A stretch of 23,617 nt of DNA from Acutalibacter sp. (GTDB taxonomy: Bacteria; Bacillota; Clostridia; Oscillospirales; Acutalibacteraceae): positions 1-23,617 of the forward strand of contig JAHHRN010000011.1 of NCBI GenBank assembly GCA_020025775.1, given 5' to 3'. Shown here piece by piece: positions 6,465-15,151 of this stretch. The notes beneath the pieces were generated by a model. That model saw only the letters and a program-made list of their open reading frames with translations, ran no database searches and had not been told where the DNA came from. Both the position numbers and the translations under genes were made by a program. Each line of letters opens with the position of its first letter. Position 1 is the stretch's first letter.

Positions 6465-6492
6465 ATTATACGCTTTTCGCACTTTTTTGCAA
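6465..6492 (-). promoter_or_regulatory. Promoter of the GH16 gene
   Basis: Minus-strand TTGCAA (6487-6492), 16-bp spacer, TATAAT (6465-6470), with the start site about 20 bp before the ATG. It is back-to-back with the putP promoter in a 148-bp divergent region. Confidence 0.7.
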
Positions 6493-6530
6493 GATGAGAC
6501 CCCCTTTTCATTATATATACGGCTAAATAC

Positions 6531-6559
6531 TTTACATTTGTCTATTTTTCCTGTATAAT
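6531..6559 (+). promoter_or_regulatory. Promoter of putP
   Basis: TTTACA (6531-6536), 17-bp spacer, TATAAT (6554-6559). AGGAGG at 6577-6582 lies between the start site and the ATG at 6589. Confidence 0.85.
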
Positions 6560-6588
6560 GGAAAGGATATTGTATTAGGAGGTTTTTC

Positions 6589-8160
6589 ATGTCTAGCGAA
6601 ACCGTAAAGATTTTGATTGCGATGCTCGCCTATATGACGATTGTTATCGGCATTGGCGTTTTCTTTGCTAAACGTTCGCATCAAAACACAGAAAACTACT
6701 TTTTAGGGGGACGTTCCTTAGGTCCGTGGGTAACCGCCATGAGCGCCGAAGCTTCGGATATGAGTGGCTGGCTCTTAATGGGTCTGCCGGGTGTGGCTTA
6801 CTGGTGTGGTCTTTCCAATGCGTTTTGGACCGCTATCGGTCTTGCCATCGGTACTTATGTTAACTGGCTCATCGTTGCAAAGAGATTGCGCAACTATTCC
6901 ATTGTTTCCGGTGACGCCATTACCGTTCCGGACTTTTTAAGCAACCGTTTCCACGAAAAGAAAAAAGTTATCCTTTCGATTTCCGCCATTTTCATTTTGG
7001 TATTCTTTACCGTATATGCGGCAAGCTGTTTTGTTACCTGTGGTAAGCTCTTCAGCACGCTGTTCGGCTTCTCTTACCATTCTATGATGATTGCCGGTGC
7101 ACTTTTCGTTTTGGTCTACACCTTCCTCGGTGGCTTCCTTGCTGAAAGTGTTTCGGACTTTATGCAGGGTGTGGTTATGTTCTGTGCCCTCATCATTGTA
7201 CTCGGCTTCGGCACAGCAAAGGCCGGCGGCTTCAATGCAGTCATTGCCAATGCACAGTCCATTGACGGCTTTTTCTCCCTTTCTATGGTGGCTAATCCCG
7301 TAGTCAACGCAGAAGGCGTTCAGCAGGTTGCAAACGGTGCACCGCTCTTTGGTGCTTCCACCCCCTACGGCTGGCTCACCATTCTTTCCACCCTTTCTTG
7401 GGGTCTTGGCTACTTCGGTGTGCCGCAGGTTCTGCTTCGATTCATGGCAATCCGCAAGGGCAGTGAATTAAAGCGTTCTCGCCGTATTGCTACCATTTGG
7501 TGCGTAATTTCTCTTGCCGCCGCTGTTTATATCGGTCTTATGGGCAGAGCGCTTTTCCCGACAAATGAATATCTCGGTACCGCTTCTGCCGCAGAAAACA
7601 TTTTCATTATCATGAGCCGTACCCTCTTCCACCCGGTTGTAGCCGGTATCATGATGGCAGGCGTTTTGGCGGCGACCATTTCTTCTTCCGACTCCTACCT
7701 CTTGATTGCTTCTTCTGCATTCTCCAAGAATCTTTACGAAGGCGTATTCAAGAAGAATGCCTCCGACAAAGAGGTTATGTGGGTTTCCCGTATCGTATTG
7801 ATGATTATCACCGTAATCGGTGTTGCCGTTGCTTGGGATGAAAACAGCGTCATCTTCAAGGTAGTTTCCTTCGCATGGGCAGGTTTCGGCGCAACCTTCG
7901 GTCCGCTGATTCTCTTCTCCCTCTTCTGGAAGCGTACCAACCGCGCAGGCGCGATTGCCGGTATGCTCACCGGTGGTATCTCCGTTTTCATTTGGAGAAA
8001 CCTCATTCGTCCTTTGGGCGGTGGCTGGGATATTTACGAATTACTTCCCGCCTTCATTCTTTCCTCTCTCGCTATCGTCATTGTTTCCCTTTGCACGAAG
8101 GCACCCGAGCAGGAAATCCAAGACGAATTCGAAAAGGCAAAGCATTATAAAGGCATTTAA
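6589..8160 (+). CDS. putP: Sodium/proline symporter
   Basis: 523 aa, membrane protein of the solute:sodium symporter family with about 13 hydrophobic segments. It closely follows E. coli PutP: NYFLGGRSLGPWVTAMSAEASDMSGWLLMG contains D57 and S59, equivalent to PutP D55 and S57 at the Na+/proline site. SWGLGYFGVPQVLLRFMA and LAATISSSDSYLL (second Na+ site serines) also match, as does FAWAGFGATFGPLILFSLFWKR. It imports proline driven by sodium, for nutrition or osmotic protection. A strong promoter and ribosome site precede it and a bidirectional terminator follows. It converges on a secreted dipeptidase gene, which fits peptide and amino acid scavenging, but the link is only positional. Confidence 0.96.
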   Translation: MSSETVKILIAMLAYMTIVIGIGVFFAKRSHQNTENYFLGGRSLGPWVTAMSAEASDMSGWLLMGLPGVAYWCGLSNAFWTAIGLAIGTYVNWLIVAKRLRNYSIVSGDAITVPDFLSNRFHEKKKVILSISAIFILVFFTVYAASCFVTCGKLFSTLFGFSYHSMMIAGALFVLVYTFLGGFLAESVSDFMQGVVMFCALIIVLGFGTAKAGGFNAVIANAQSIDGFFSLSMVANPVVNAEGVQQVANGAPLFGASTPYGWLTILSTLSWGLGYFGVPQVLLRFMAIRKGSELKRSRRIATIWCVISLAAAVYIGLMGRALFPTNEYLGTASAAENIFIIMSRTLFHPVVAGIMMAGVLAATISSSDSYLLIASSAFSKNLYEGVFKKNASDKEVMWVSRIVLMIITVIGVAVAWDENSVIFKVVSFAWAGFGATFGPLILFSLFWKRTNRAGAIAGMLTGGISVFIWRNLIRPLGGGWDIYELLPAFILSSLAIVIVSLCTKAPEQEIQDEFEKAKHYKGI

Positions 8161-8193
8161 TCCGCCGAATCTTTTTTGCTAAATTCTATAACC

Positions 8194-8236
8194 AAAGCAC
8201 CGCATGAGTTTAAAGCTCATGCGGTGCTTTTTTGTT
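8194..8236. terminator. Bidirectional terminator shared by putP and the C69 dipeptidase gene
   Basis: AAAGCACCGCATGAG (8194-8208) pairs perfectly with its complement at 8216-8230 around a 7-nt loop. On the plus strand T-rich sequence follows; on the minus strand an A-run precedes the stem, giving a shorter T-tract. It lies 33 bp after the putP stop and 30 bp past the C69 stop. Confidence 0.9.
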
Positions 8237-8265
8237 TTTATATGGAGGAGGTGAAGAGAAAGGTT

Positions 8266-10014
8266 TTAATCATTTTTCTTCTGCTTTTTAAGGAGCACAC
8301 AGGCTGTACCTGCAGCTGCACTTAAAACGAAGAGAGAAAGCGGAGCAAACTCTGCGCCGGTTTTCGGGATTTCCGGTACGGCGGTATCTACTGTGCCGTC
8401 TGTTTGCGGTTCTACATTCTGTACGCTGTCATCGGTCGGAACGTCCGTTTCCACGAGGCCGGTGCCGCCGATTTCGGCGAAGCTGTATTTCGGCATTACC
8501 TTTTCGGTCATAGCGCTCGGTACGAATTCCTTAGAGAAATCACCGGCGGCAAGATAAGCTTCTAATTCCTGTAAAACGGTTTTCGACATAGCGAATATCT
8601 GCTCTGCAAGGCTGTTGCCAAGGGCGGTTGCTTTTTCTTTAGCGAGATTTTTATCCTGGGCTAAGATTTTAACCATATCGGCATCAATGGCTTTCTGCTG
8701 TTCAATCAAGCTTTCCTGATAGGTTTCAAAATAAGCCTTTACGTTTTTGCCTACATTCTTATCACGGTTCTTGTCGCAAAGGTGGTTGATTTTCTGGAAG
8801 TTCCAGTTGATAGAATCCTCTTGGAAGGTGTTGCCTTCTTTCTGATACAGGGCATTGGTTTCGGTTAAAAGAGTGCCATAGAACGGAACGAATACGGAGA
8901 ATTCGGCATCTGCCATAGCGAGCCATTCAATCGTTGCAAGCTCCTGCGGCATATTCGAACGGATTTCAAATACATGGCATTCTGTCTGACGATTGTTACC
9001 AATCGGATAAGTGCCGGTTTTATCGGTATCCATTTTACTGCCCTGTCCACGGTAGGCAAGGTACTGTAAAACTTCTAAGGTAGAAAGCTTCTTTGCCGGA
9101 TCAACGAAGAGGGAAAGCGGATTTTCCTCACTGGGATTCAGTTTGTCTGCTTCTTCGGGATTTACATAGTAAACGCCCTGATAGTAACGACCGGAAAGGC
9201 TTGTGGGGTTGCCGTAGGAAAGTGCTACGTGGAACATACCGTTTTCGCCGGTTTTAAAGAATCCGTTATCTTTTGCAAGCTTTACAAGGTCTTTAGAAAC
9301 AATCACATTCTCGGTGTCGGTTACATTGATTTCGCCAAGTAAAAGGGTGTTGGGGTTCACGCCGACCTTATCGTCGGGAAGCTTGATTGCCGCATACTGA
9401 TGGCCGGAAACGATTTCCATATACCAAGCTTCGTGACTGTCGCTGATAACGAGGGCATTGCATTCGCCTGCGCCGTAGGTGTCTACGATTTTGGCAAGAA
9501 GCTTTACGCCGTCTTTTGCGCTTTTCGCACTGCCTAAGATTACGCTTACCATGGAGATTTCGCAAATACCGGTGTCAACGAGCGGGTCTGCTTTTTTTGC
9601 CGCCTGATTATAATAGGTAGAAACGGTTGCCGTAGCCGCTACGCTCTTTTCATTCATACCGGCTGCCGCATAGGGCTGACCGGTGGGGTTGCCGTTTTCG
9701 TCGGTTACATATTCATTATTTGCATAGGAGTCACGAACACAGGTGTAAGCGTAGGTGTGGCTCGGATTCGGCATGGAGAAGCCGTATGCATCTTTATACA
9801 TAGAACCTTTTTCCCAATCCTTCGCGGGAACGGTTTCGTAAACCTTGCCATGCATATCTTTTAAATCTTCCGAACGGCCGATAAAGGTGCTGCCGTTTTC
9901 GCTGACTTTGTTGCCGACATAAATACCTGTGCAAGCACTCGCACTAATTGCACTTGTAATCGCTAGGGTTAAACCCATGGTCGCTGCTAAAAATTTTTTA
10001 AGATGTTTATTCAT
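8266..10014 (-). CDS. Secreted C69 family dipeptidase with sortase-type C-terminal anchor
   Basis: 582 aa. Residues 1-27 are a signal peptide ending SASA, directly followed by C28 in CTGIYVG, the N-terminal nucleophile of peptidase family C69 (PepD-like Ntn hydrolases). Signal peptide removal would therefore expose the catalytic cysteine. The catalytic domain spans about residues 28-450, with the conserved EAWYMEIVSGHQYAAIKLPDD block and GRSEDL. A predicted helical region follows (QESLIEQQKAIDADMVKIL). The C-terminus has IPKTG at about 549, a hydrophobic stretch and a KKQKK tail: a variant LPxTG cell-wall signal. The start at ATG 10014 is chosen over an upstream ATG because GGAAG and the signal peptide both fit it. 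The enzyme should cleave dipeptides at the cell surface. Confidence 0.92.
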   Translation of the reverse strand: MNKHLKKFLAATMGLTLAITSAISASACTGIYVGNKVSENGSTFIGRSEDLKDMHGKVYETVPAKDWEKGSMYKDAYGFSMPNPSHTYAYTCVRDSYANNEYVTDENGNPTGQPYAAAGMNEKSVAATATVSTYYNQAAKKADPLVDTGICEISMVSVILGSAKSAKDGVKLLAKIVDTYGAGECNALVISDSHEAWYMEIVSGHQYAAIKLPDDKVGVNPNTLLLGEINVTDTENVIVSKDLVKLAKDNGFFKTGENGMFHVALSYGNPTSLSGRYYQGVYYVNPEEADKLNPSEENPLSLFVDPAKKLSTLEVLQYLAYRGQGSKMDTDKTGTYPIGNNRQTECHVFEIRSNMPQELATIEWLAMADAEFSVFVPFYGTLLTETNALYQKEGNTFQEDSINWNFQKINHLCDKNRDKNVGKNVKAYFETYQESLIEQQKAIDADMVKILAQDKNLAKEKATALGNSLAEQIFAMSKTVLQELEAYLAAGDFSKEFVPSAMTEKVMPKYSFAEIGGTGLVETDVPTDDSVQNVEPQTDGTVDTAVPEIPKTGAEFAPLSLFVLSAAAGTACVLLKKQKKND

Positions 10015-10069
10015 TTTCAGTTCTTCCTTTTCTTTTAGATTTTGTTTACTGTTCCGAAACGTTGTCCAT

Positions 10070-10098
10070 AGTTTAGCATAATTATTCATTAAACGCAA
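10070..10098 (-). promoter_or_regulatory. Putative promoter and operator of the C69 dipeptidase gene
   Basis: Minus-strand TTGCGT (10093-10098), 17-bp spacer, TAAACT (10070-10075). The -35 box lies inside an inverted repeat, AAACGC-AA-GCGTTT (10091-10104), which could be an operator half-site pair. Confidence 0.5.
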
Positions 10099-10209
10099 GC
10101 GTTTTTTGAATAAAAATACAAATAATTTGCATATTTATGAATATTTATACTTATAACTATGCATAGAGCATTCAGCTTTAGACAAATTTTACAAAAAAGG
10201 AAGAGACAC

Positions 10210-10245
10210 AAAAAAACCGCCCCGTGTATTTCGGAGCGGTTTTTA
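10210..10245 (-). terminator. Terminator of the pheST operon
   Basis: On the minus strand AACCGCTCCG pairs with CGGGGCGGTT (one T-G) around AAATACA, followed by TTTTTTT. It lies 16 bp after the pheT stop. Confidence 0.9.
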
Positions 10246-10261
10246 AAATTTTGATTTATGC

Positions 10262-12628
10262 TTACTGTGCCTTTAAAACAATGTTTTCTTTGGCAAGCGC
10301 TGCAATTAAAGCATCGGTTACAGCGGTAACCTCTTCGCGCTTGAGGGTTCTTTCGGGATGCGCAAAGGTCATGCGAACGGTGATAGATTTACCGTTTTCG
10401 TCGCGGTAGGTATCCGCAACAGCAACATCCTTTAAGAGCTCGCAGTGGAGGTCTTCAATCGCCTTGCCGATGGGAGCAAAGGTCTCCGAAACGAAGGAAA
10501 GGTCAATTTCCATGCCCGGGAACTTAGACGGCTCTGCATAAACAATGCTGCCGTCCTCGATTTCTGCGAATGCCTGTACATCCAATTCTGCAAAGACAAT
10601 CATCGCCTTTTTGTCGATGTTCTTGGAAACAGTCGGGTGTACAATGCCGATTTCGCCCAAAACCTTGCCGTCGCAAAGGATAGCGTTGAGGTTTCTCGGG
10701 TGCTCATAGGAATGAGTGGCTTCGATTGCCTTATATTCTAAGGTCTTGTGCTTAATGTCTGCCGCCAAGGTTGCAAGCATATCACGAAGCTCTTTGTAAA
10801 GCACTTCCATGGAAGCCTTGTTCTTGGAGAAGAGGGTAATGCAGAGCTTCTTGTGCTCGTTGCAAAGGCCATCTTCGCGAAGCCCCTCTACCACTCTGCC
10901 GATTTCAAACATACCGAAGCTCGGCTTGTAGGAAGCATTGGTCTTCACCTGGCAAAGCTGGGTCGGTACAATGGATTTACGAATGGTTTCGATATTCGGG
11001 TTTGTGGCATTAACAAGCTTGATGTTGTCTTCAATCTCCATACCGAGCGCCTTATATTCATCATAATAAGCCCAGATATAGGAGTGTACCTCGTGGAGGG
11101 CGAAGGTTTTAACCAAAATATCCTTCATTTGGTCCTCTACGGTCTTTTCGGTCGCAGGACGAACCGGATAGAGCGGTGCTACAGAAGTGTGCACAGCGAA
11201 GTTGTCGTAGCCGTAAACGCGGGTAATTTCTTCAACGATATCTGCCTTAATGGTAACATCCTTTGTGGCACGCCAGCTCGGTACGGTTACGGAGAAGTTG
11301 TCGCCGTCGAGTTTTACGCCGAAGCCTAAAGATTCTAAGGTCTTAACAATCGTTTCGTTGGAAATTTCAATGCCGGTATAGCGGTCGATGAATTTCTTAT
11401 CGAAATCTAAAACTACGGTATCGTAATGCTTCACATATTCATCGGTGAGAGAAGAAATCACCTTTACGTCTGCATCCGCTTCGGTCAAAAGACGCATGAA
11501 TCTTGCAATCGCGGTTACCGTCATTTCGGGGTCAAGCGCCTTTTCGTAACGCATGGAAGCGTCAGTTCTGTGTGCCAGGCGAGCGGTGGATTTACGGATA
11601 GAAACCGCATCAAAGGTAGCACTTTCGAGAGTGAGTGCAGTGGTATCGTCCACGATTTCGGAATCTAAGCCGCCCATGATACCGGCAATGGCAACGGGGG
11701 TGTTGTCGTCGCAAATCATGAGGGTGTTTTCGTCGATATTGCGCTCTACACCGTCTAAGGTGGTGAACTTGAAGGGTTCGGCAAAACGCTTTACGCGGAT
11801 TTTCTCGACCTTGCGGGAATCAAAAGCGTGCATCGGCTGACCCATTTCGAGCATCAAGTAGTTGGTAAGGTCGGCAAGGAAGTTAATGGCACGCATACCG
11901 CAGTAGTAAAGACGAATACGCATATTCATAGGGCTCTTGGAGCGCTGTACGTTTTCAATCTGCAAGCAGGAATATCTCTGGCAAAGCGGATCTTCAATTT
12001 TCATATCCACCTTGGGCAGATTTTCATACTGCTTTAAGTCTACGGTGTCGAGCGGCTTTAACGGTCTGCCAGCGAGTGCGGCAAACTCACGCGCGATGCC
12101 GTAATGACCCCAAAGGTCGGGGCGGTTGGTTAAGGATTTGTTATCGACTTCGAAAACAATATCGTCAATCGCATAGAGTTCCTTAATATCGGTACCGTTC
12201 TTTACATCCTCTTTGATATCCATGATGCCGTCATTGTCATCGCTGATGCCGATTTCCTTTTCGGAACAGCACATACCGTTGGAGGGGTAGCCGGCAAGCT
12301 TGCGCGGTGCAATGGTGATGTCACCAAGACGGGCGCCGAGCTTTGCGAAAGCGGTTTTCATACCAACTCTAACGTTCGGTGCGCCGCAGACAACATCGGT
12401 CGGCTCTGCTTCGCCGATATCTACCTTTAAGAGGTGTAATTTTTTGGATTCGGGGTGTTCCTCTACGGATAAAATTTCCGCAACAACAACGCCCTCTAAG
12501 TCCTTACCCATTTCGTAAATGTCGTTTTCTACCTCAGCGGTGGAGAGGGAGAAACGGCTGATTAAGTCCATTTTGTCCAGACCGGAGAGGTCAACGAAAT
12601 CTTCGATCCAATTCATTGATAAAAACAT
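10262..12628 (-). CDS. pheT: Phenylalanyl-tRNA synthetase beta subunit
   Basis: 788 aa, full length for bacterial PheT. It partners PheS in the (alpha-beta)2 enzyme that charges tRNA-Phe. The start NWIEDFVDL is typical. Residues about 42-155 are the EMAP-like tRNA-binding domain (VVAEILSVEEHPESKKLHLLKVD, then VCGAPNV). B3/B4 editing and B5 domains follow (IMGGLDSEIVDDTT, LEEITRVYGYDN-like region). The last 95 residues are the FDX-ACB anticodon-binding domain (SKFPGMEIDLSFV, then PERTLKREEVT). AAGGAG lies about 10 nt before the ATG. It follows pheS after 18 bp and shares its T-box control. No missing motif was noticed. Confidence 0.98.
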   Translation of the reverse strand: MFLSMNWIEDFVDLSGLDKMDLISRFSLSTAEVENDIYEMGKDLEGVVVAEILSVEEHPESKKLHLLKVDIGEAEPTDVVCGAPNVRVGMKTAFAKLGARLGDITIAPRKLAGYPSNGMCCSEKEIGISDDNDGIMDIKEDVKNGTDIKELYAIDDIVFEVDNKSLTNRPDLWGHYGIAREFAALAGRPLKPLDTVDLKQYENLPKVDMKIEDPLCQRYSCLQIENVQRSKSPMNMRIRLYYCGMRAINFLADLTNYLMLEMGQPMHAFDSRKVEKIRVKRFAEPFKFTTLDGVERNIDENTLMICDDNTPVAIAGIMGGLDSEIVDDTTALTLESATFDAVSIRKSTARLAHRTDASMRYEKALDPEMTVTAIARFMRLLTEADADVKVISSLTDEYVKHYDTVVLDFDKKFIDRYTGIEISNETIVKTLESLGFGVKLDGDNFSVTVPSWRATKDVTIKADIVEEITRVYGYDNFAVHTSVAPLYPVRPATEKTVEDQMKDILVKTFALHEVHSYIWAYYDEYKALGMEIEDNIKLVNATNPNIETIRKSIVPTQLCQVKTNASYKPSFGMFEIGRVVEGLREDGLCNEHKKLCITLFSKNKASMEVLYKELRDMLATLAADIKHKTLEYKAIEATHSYEHPRNLNAILCDGKVLGEIGIVHPTVSKNIDKKAMIVFAELDVQAFAEIEDGSIVYAEPSKFPGMEIDLSFVSETFAPIGKAIEDLHCELLKDVAVADTYRDENGKSITVRMTFAHPERTLKREEVTAVTDALIAALAKENIVLKAQ

Positions 12629-12646
12629 AGCTTTGTTTCTCCTTTC

Positions 12647-13699
12647 TTATTTGTCATCCGTAAACTGGGAAAGTGCTTTTAAGTTACCGGAGTTGAGGTC
12701 ACGAATGTCCTTAACGCCGTATTTCATCATCGCAAGTCTGGTAAGACCAAGACCGAAAGCGAAGCCCATGTATTCGTCGGGGTCAATGCCGCCGGCTTTC
12801 AAAACCTCGGGGTGAATCATGCCGCAGGGGCAAAGCTCAAGCCAGCCACTGTGCTTGCAGGAGGGGCAGCCCTCGCCGTCACAAATGAGGCAGCTGATGT
12901 CGAGTTCGAAGCCCGGCTCAACGAACGGGAAGAAGCCCGGACGAAGACGAACCTTAATATCCTTCTGGAATACTTCGGAAAGCATGGTTTTCATGAAGTA
13001 AATAAGGTTGGAAATGGAAATGTTCTTGTCTACCATAACGCCTTCCATTTGGAAGAAGGTGTTTTCGTGGCAGGCGTCGGTAGCTTCGTTTCTAAAGCAT
13101 CTGCCGGGGAAGATTGCCTTAATCGGCACGCCGTCGTTGATGAGCGCATCTCTATACTTCTTATAGATAGCGTTCTGTGCCGCAGAGGTCTGAGACTTTA
13201 AAAGCTGACCGTTGGTAAGATAGTAGGTGTCCTGCATATCACGTGCAGGGTGATGCTTCGGGATATTTAAGGACTCAAAGCACTCGTAGTCGGAAACAAT
13301 TTCGCTATAATCCTCTACAGTAAAGCCCATGGATTTAAAAATGTTTTCGCACTGACGCTGTACAAGGGTGATGGGGTGATAAGAGCCTTCCTCGAGCTTT
13401 ACCGGCTCGGAGAGGTCGAACAGAGGCATGGCATCCAATTCTTTTTGGAGAGCTTCCTTTTCTAAAGCTGCGGTCTTTTCGGTGAGCGCGGTTTCAATAT
13501 CCCCTCTCACTTCATTTGCCAGCTGACCCATAACCGGGCGTTCCTCTTTCGAGAGCTTGCCCATGCTCTTTAAAATGGCGGTAAGCTCGCCCTTTTTACC
13601 AAGGAGCTGTACACGCAAGGCTTCGAGGTCTTGCAATGTAGCGGTCGCTGCGATTTCCTGTTTTGCTCTTTCACGAATGTTTTGGAGCTGTTCTTTCAT
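12647..13699 (-). CDS. pheS: Phenylalanyl-tRNA synthetase alpha subunit
   Basis: 350 aa, a class II catalytic subunit of normal length. Residues 1-90 form the N-terminal coiled coil that grips tRNA-Phe. Motif 2 is visible as GRCFRNEATDACHENTFFQMEG and motif 3 as GFAFGLGLTRLAMMKYG. Before motif 3 there is a four-cysteine stretch (CLICDGEGCPSC) of the kind seen in many Firmicute PheS proteins, able to bind a metal. Substrate-pocket residues lie in FEPGFELDIS-like and CGMIHPEVL regions. AAAGGA is about 10 nt before the ATG. It is first in the pheST operon, downstream of a T-box leader. Confidence 0.98.
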   Translation of the reverse strand: MKEQLQNIRERAKQEIAATATLQDLEALRVQLLGKKGELTAILKSMGKLSKEERPVMGQLANEVRGDIETALTEKTAALEKEALQKELDAMPLFDLSEPVKLEEGSYHPITLVQRQCENIFKSMGFTVEDYSEIVSDYECFESLNIPKHHPARDMQDTYYLTNGQLLKSQTSAAQNAIYKKYRDALINDGVPIKAIFPGRCFRNEATDACHENTFFQMEGVMVDKNISISNLIYFMKTMLSEVFQKDIKVRLRPGFFPFVEPGFELDISCLICDGEGCPSCKHSGWLELCPCGMIHPEVLKAGGIDPDEYMGFAFGLGLTRLAMMKYGVKDIRDLNSGNLKALSQFTDDK

Positions 13700-13749
13700 A
13701 TCGCTTTCGTTCCTTTCGTTTTGAATTTCTATCGTTTTTTGTCTTTACA

Positions 13750-14020
13750 AAATAAAAAACGCCGTCCCAAAAAGGGACGACGTTACAGTCGTTTATAACC
13801 ACCCGTTTTTCAAAAGAAGCCAACACTTCCGCGCCATATAACGGTGGCTCCGTCACAGCCTACTGAGGAATCCGTTCAGCCATGCCACTCCAAAGTGAAT
13901 GTTCAAAAAATGCCGCACGCTCGGGTGTTTTCAGCCAAGGCACCCAATCTCTTTTCGCACAAAACGCATTTTCCTACTGCCTTTTTCTTTGTGTTTCTTA
14001 GGTTTATTTTGTTTTTGAAC
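13750..14020 (-). promoter_or_regulatory. tRNA-Phe T-box riboswitch leader of pheST
   Basis: Stem I carries the AGTA side (around 13976) and the GAA side of the specifier loop, with the specifier TTC (Phe) at 13897-13899 just before ACTTTGGAGT. AAAATGC/GCATTTT and AAAG/CTTT form stem I segments. The T-box GGGTGG is at 13799-13804; its TGGT can pair with the ACCA end of tRNA-Phe, whose discriminator base is A. Antiterminator: GGG and ACGAC pair with GTCGT-CCC, leaving a bulge that begins TGGTTAT. The competing terminator uses the same GTCGTCCC. Uncharged tRNA-Phe should therefore switch pheST on. Confidence 0.95.
13754..13784 (-). terminator. Regulated terminator of the Phe T-box
   Basis: On the minus strand AACGTCGTCCC pairs with GGGACGGCGTT (one mismatch) around TTTTT, followed by TTTTATTTT. 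It is mutually exclusive with the antiterminator helix. Confidence 0.93.
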
Positions 14021-14026
14021 AAGGAT

Positions 14027-14054
14027 ATTGTACCACAAATAAAAAAATTTGCAA
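14027..14054 (-). promoter_or_regulatory. Promoter of the pheST operon
   Basis: Minus-strand TTGCAA (14049-14054), 16-bp spacer, TACAAT (14027-14032) with an extended TG one base before the -10 box. The start site near 14020 marks the 5' end of the T-box leader. Confidence 0.78.
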
Positions 14055-14086
14055 GTCTTTTTCGCTATATATCGCTATGTAGAAAG

Positions 14087-14122
14087 AAAAGGACAGGTTT
14101 TCAAAAGAAAGCCCGCCCTTTT
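14087..14122 (-). terminator. Terminator of the degV-like gene
   Basis: On the minus strand AAAAGGGCGGG pairs with CCTGTCCTTTT (two G-U pairs) around a 14-nt loop, followed by CTTTC. It lies 17 bp after the stop at 14139. Confidence 0.75.
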
Positions 14123-14138
14123 TATTTTGCTGTTTTAC

Positions 14139-14981
14139 TTATTTCCTGGAGAAAAGAACGCCGAGAGTAGACGGACCACAGTGGGTAGTTACCGTGCAGC
14201 CGGCTTCGGTTTCTAAGATTTCGTCGAAGATATGCATAGCTTCAATCTGTGCACGAACGGACTCCACATATTCTCTGGAGCACTTGGTATGCGTAATGAA
14301 AATCAGGCTCTTGTCAATATCCTCGCGACCCTCTAAACGGTCTGCGATATAGTGAACGGCCGCTTTTTGGATGTCGCCTCTGTATTTTTTGCCGACAACC
14401 ATGCCGTTGTCCTTGACTTCGATGCAGGGCTTTAATTTCAGAAGATTTGCGCCGAGGGCTACAACGCCGGAACATCTGCCGCCCTTATGAAGATATTCCA
14501 ACTGGTCTAAGATGAAGCTGGTTTCCATTTTGTAGGTCAGCTCCTCGCTCTTTTGAAGGATTTCCTCTAAGCTTGCGCCGTCCTTTGCCATTTTTGCGGC
14601 ATACAGGGTCAAATAACCTTGACCGGTGGAAAGGTTCTTGGTATCCACAACATGCACATTCGGGAATTCTTTTGCGGCGAGGCAAGCATTTTGATAGGTG
14701 CTCGAAAAACCACTACCGATGCAGAACTGGACGATTTCATAACCCTTTTCGGTCCATTCTTTATATACTGCGGTATAATCTGCAACGTTTACTGCACTGG
14801 TTTTCGGGAGCACACCGTTTGCACTTACGAAATCGTAAATCTCATCGGGTGTAATTTCCAAGCCGTCTTTACCGGTCTTGTCGCCGATGGTAACCATGAG
14901 CGGAGTAAGGGTAATATCATAAGCCTCGAGAAGCTCGGGGGATAAGTCGCAGGTGCTGTCGGAAATAATTTTAATCTTCAT
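14139..14981 (-). CDS. DegV family (fatty acid-binding) protein
   Basis: 280 aa, full length for the family. DegV/FakB proteins bind a fatty acid and, where a FakA kinase exists, present it for phosphorylation. Visible family blocks are SDSTCDLS at residue 7, T61-S62 (KTSAVN), GSGFSSTYQNA at 89-99, LEYLHKGGRCSG in the middle and THCGPSTLGVLF near the C-terminus, which line the head-group and acyl pocket. No fakA is in this window. The ribosome site is weak (AAGGATG, far from the ATG), and the leader contains a small hairpin GTAGA/TCTAC at 15023-15037. It is a single-gene unit with its own promoter and terminator. Which lipid it binds is not predictable. Confidence 0.94.
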   Translation of the reverse strand: MKIKIISDSTCDLSPELLEAYDITLTPLMVTIGDKTGKDGLEITPDEIYDFVSANGVLPKTSAVNVADYTAVYKEWTEKGYEIVQFCIGSGFSSTYQNACLAAKEFPNVHVVDTKNLSTGQGYLTLYAAKMAKDGASLEEILQKSEELTYKMETSFILDQLEYLHKGGRCSGVVALGANLLKLKPCIEVKDNGMVVGKKYRGDIQKAAVHYIADRLEGREDIDKSLIFITHTKCSREYVESVRAQIEAMHIFDEILETEAGCTVTTHCGPSTLGVLFSRK

Positions 14982-15048
14982 AAAAGAAACGCCACATCCT
15001 TCGGTGTTTAATATCTATTTTTGTAGACTTTTTCTACGTATCCTTGTT

Positions 15049-15077
15049 ATTATACTATAAATTTATGTAAAAAGCAA
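15049..15077 (-). promoter_or_regulatory. Promoter of the degV-like gene
   Basis: Minus-strand TTGCTT (15072-15077), 17-bp spacer, TATAAT (15049-15054). The -35 box directly abuts the terminator stem of the upstream operon. Confidence 0.7.
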
Positions 15078-15078
15078 G

Positions 15079-15128
15079 AAATCGGGGGCAACCACCACGT
15101 CCGCAGACGCCATGGTTACCCCCGATTT
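15079..15128 (-). terminator. Long terminator of the SCP2/transketolase operon
   Basis: A 50-bp imperfect palindrome: outer arms AAATCGGGGG/CCCCCGATTT, then AACCA/TGGTT, then GCGTC/GACGT closing a TGCG loop (UNCG type) on a C-G pair. On the minus strand TTTCTTGCTTTTT follows. The stem of about 22 bp is much longer than others here. Confidence 0.8.
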
Positions 15129-15151
15129 TATTTTATGTTTTAAGTAAGCAC

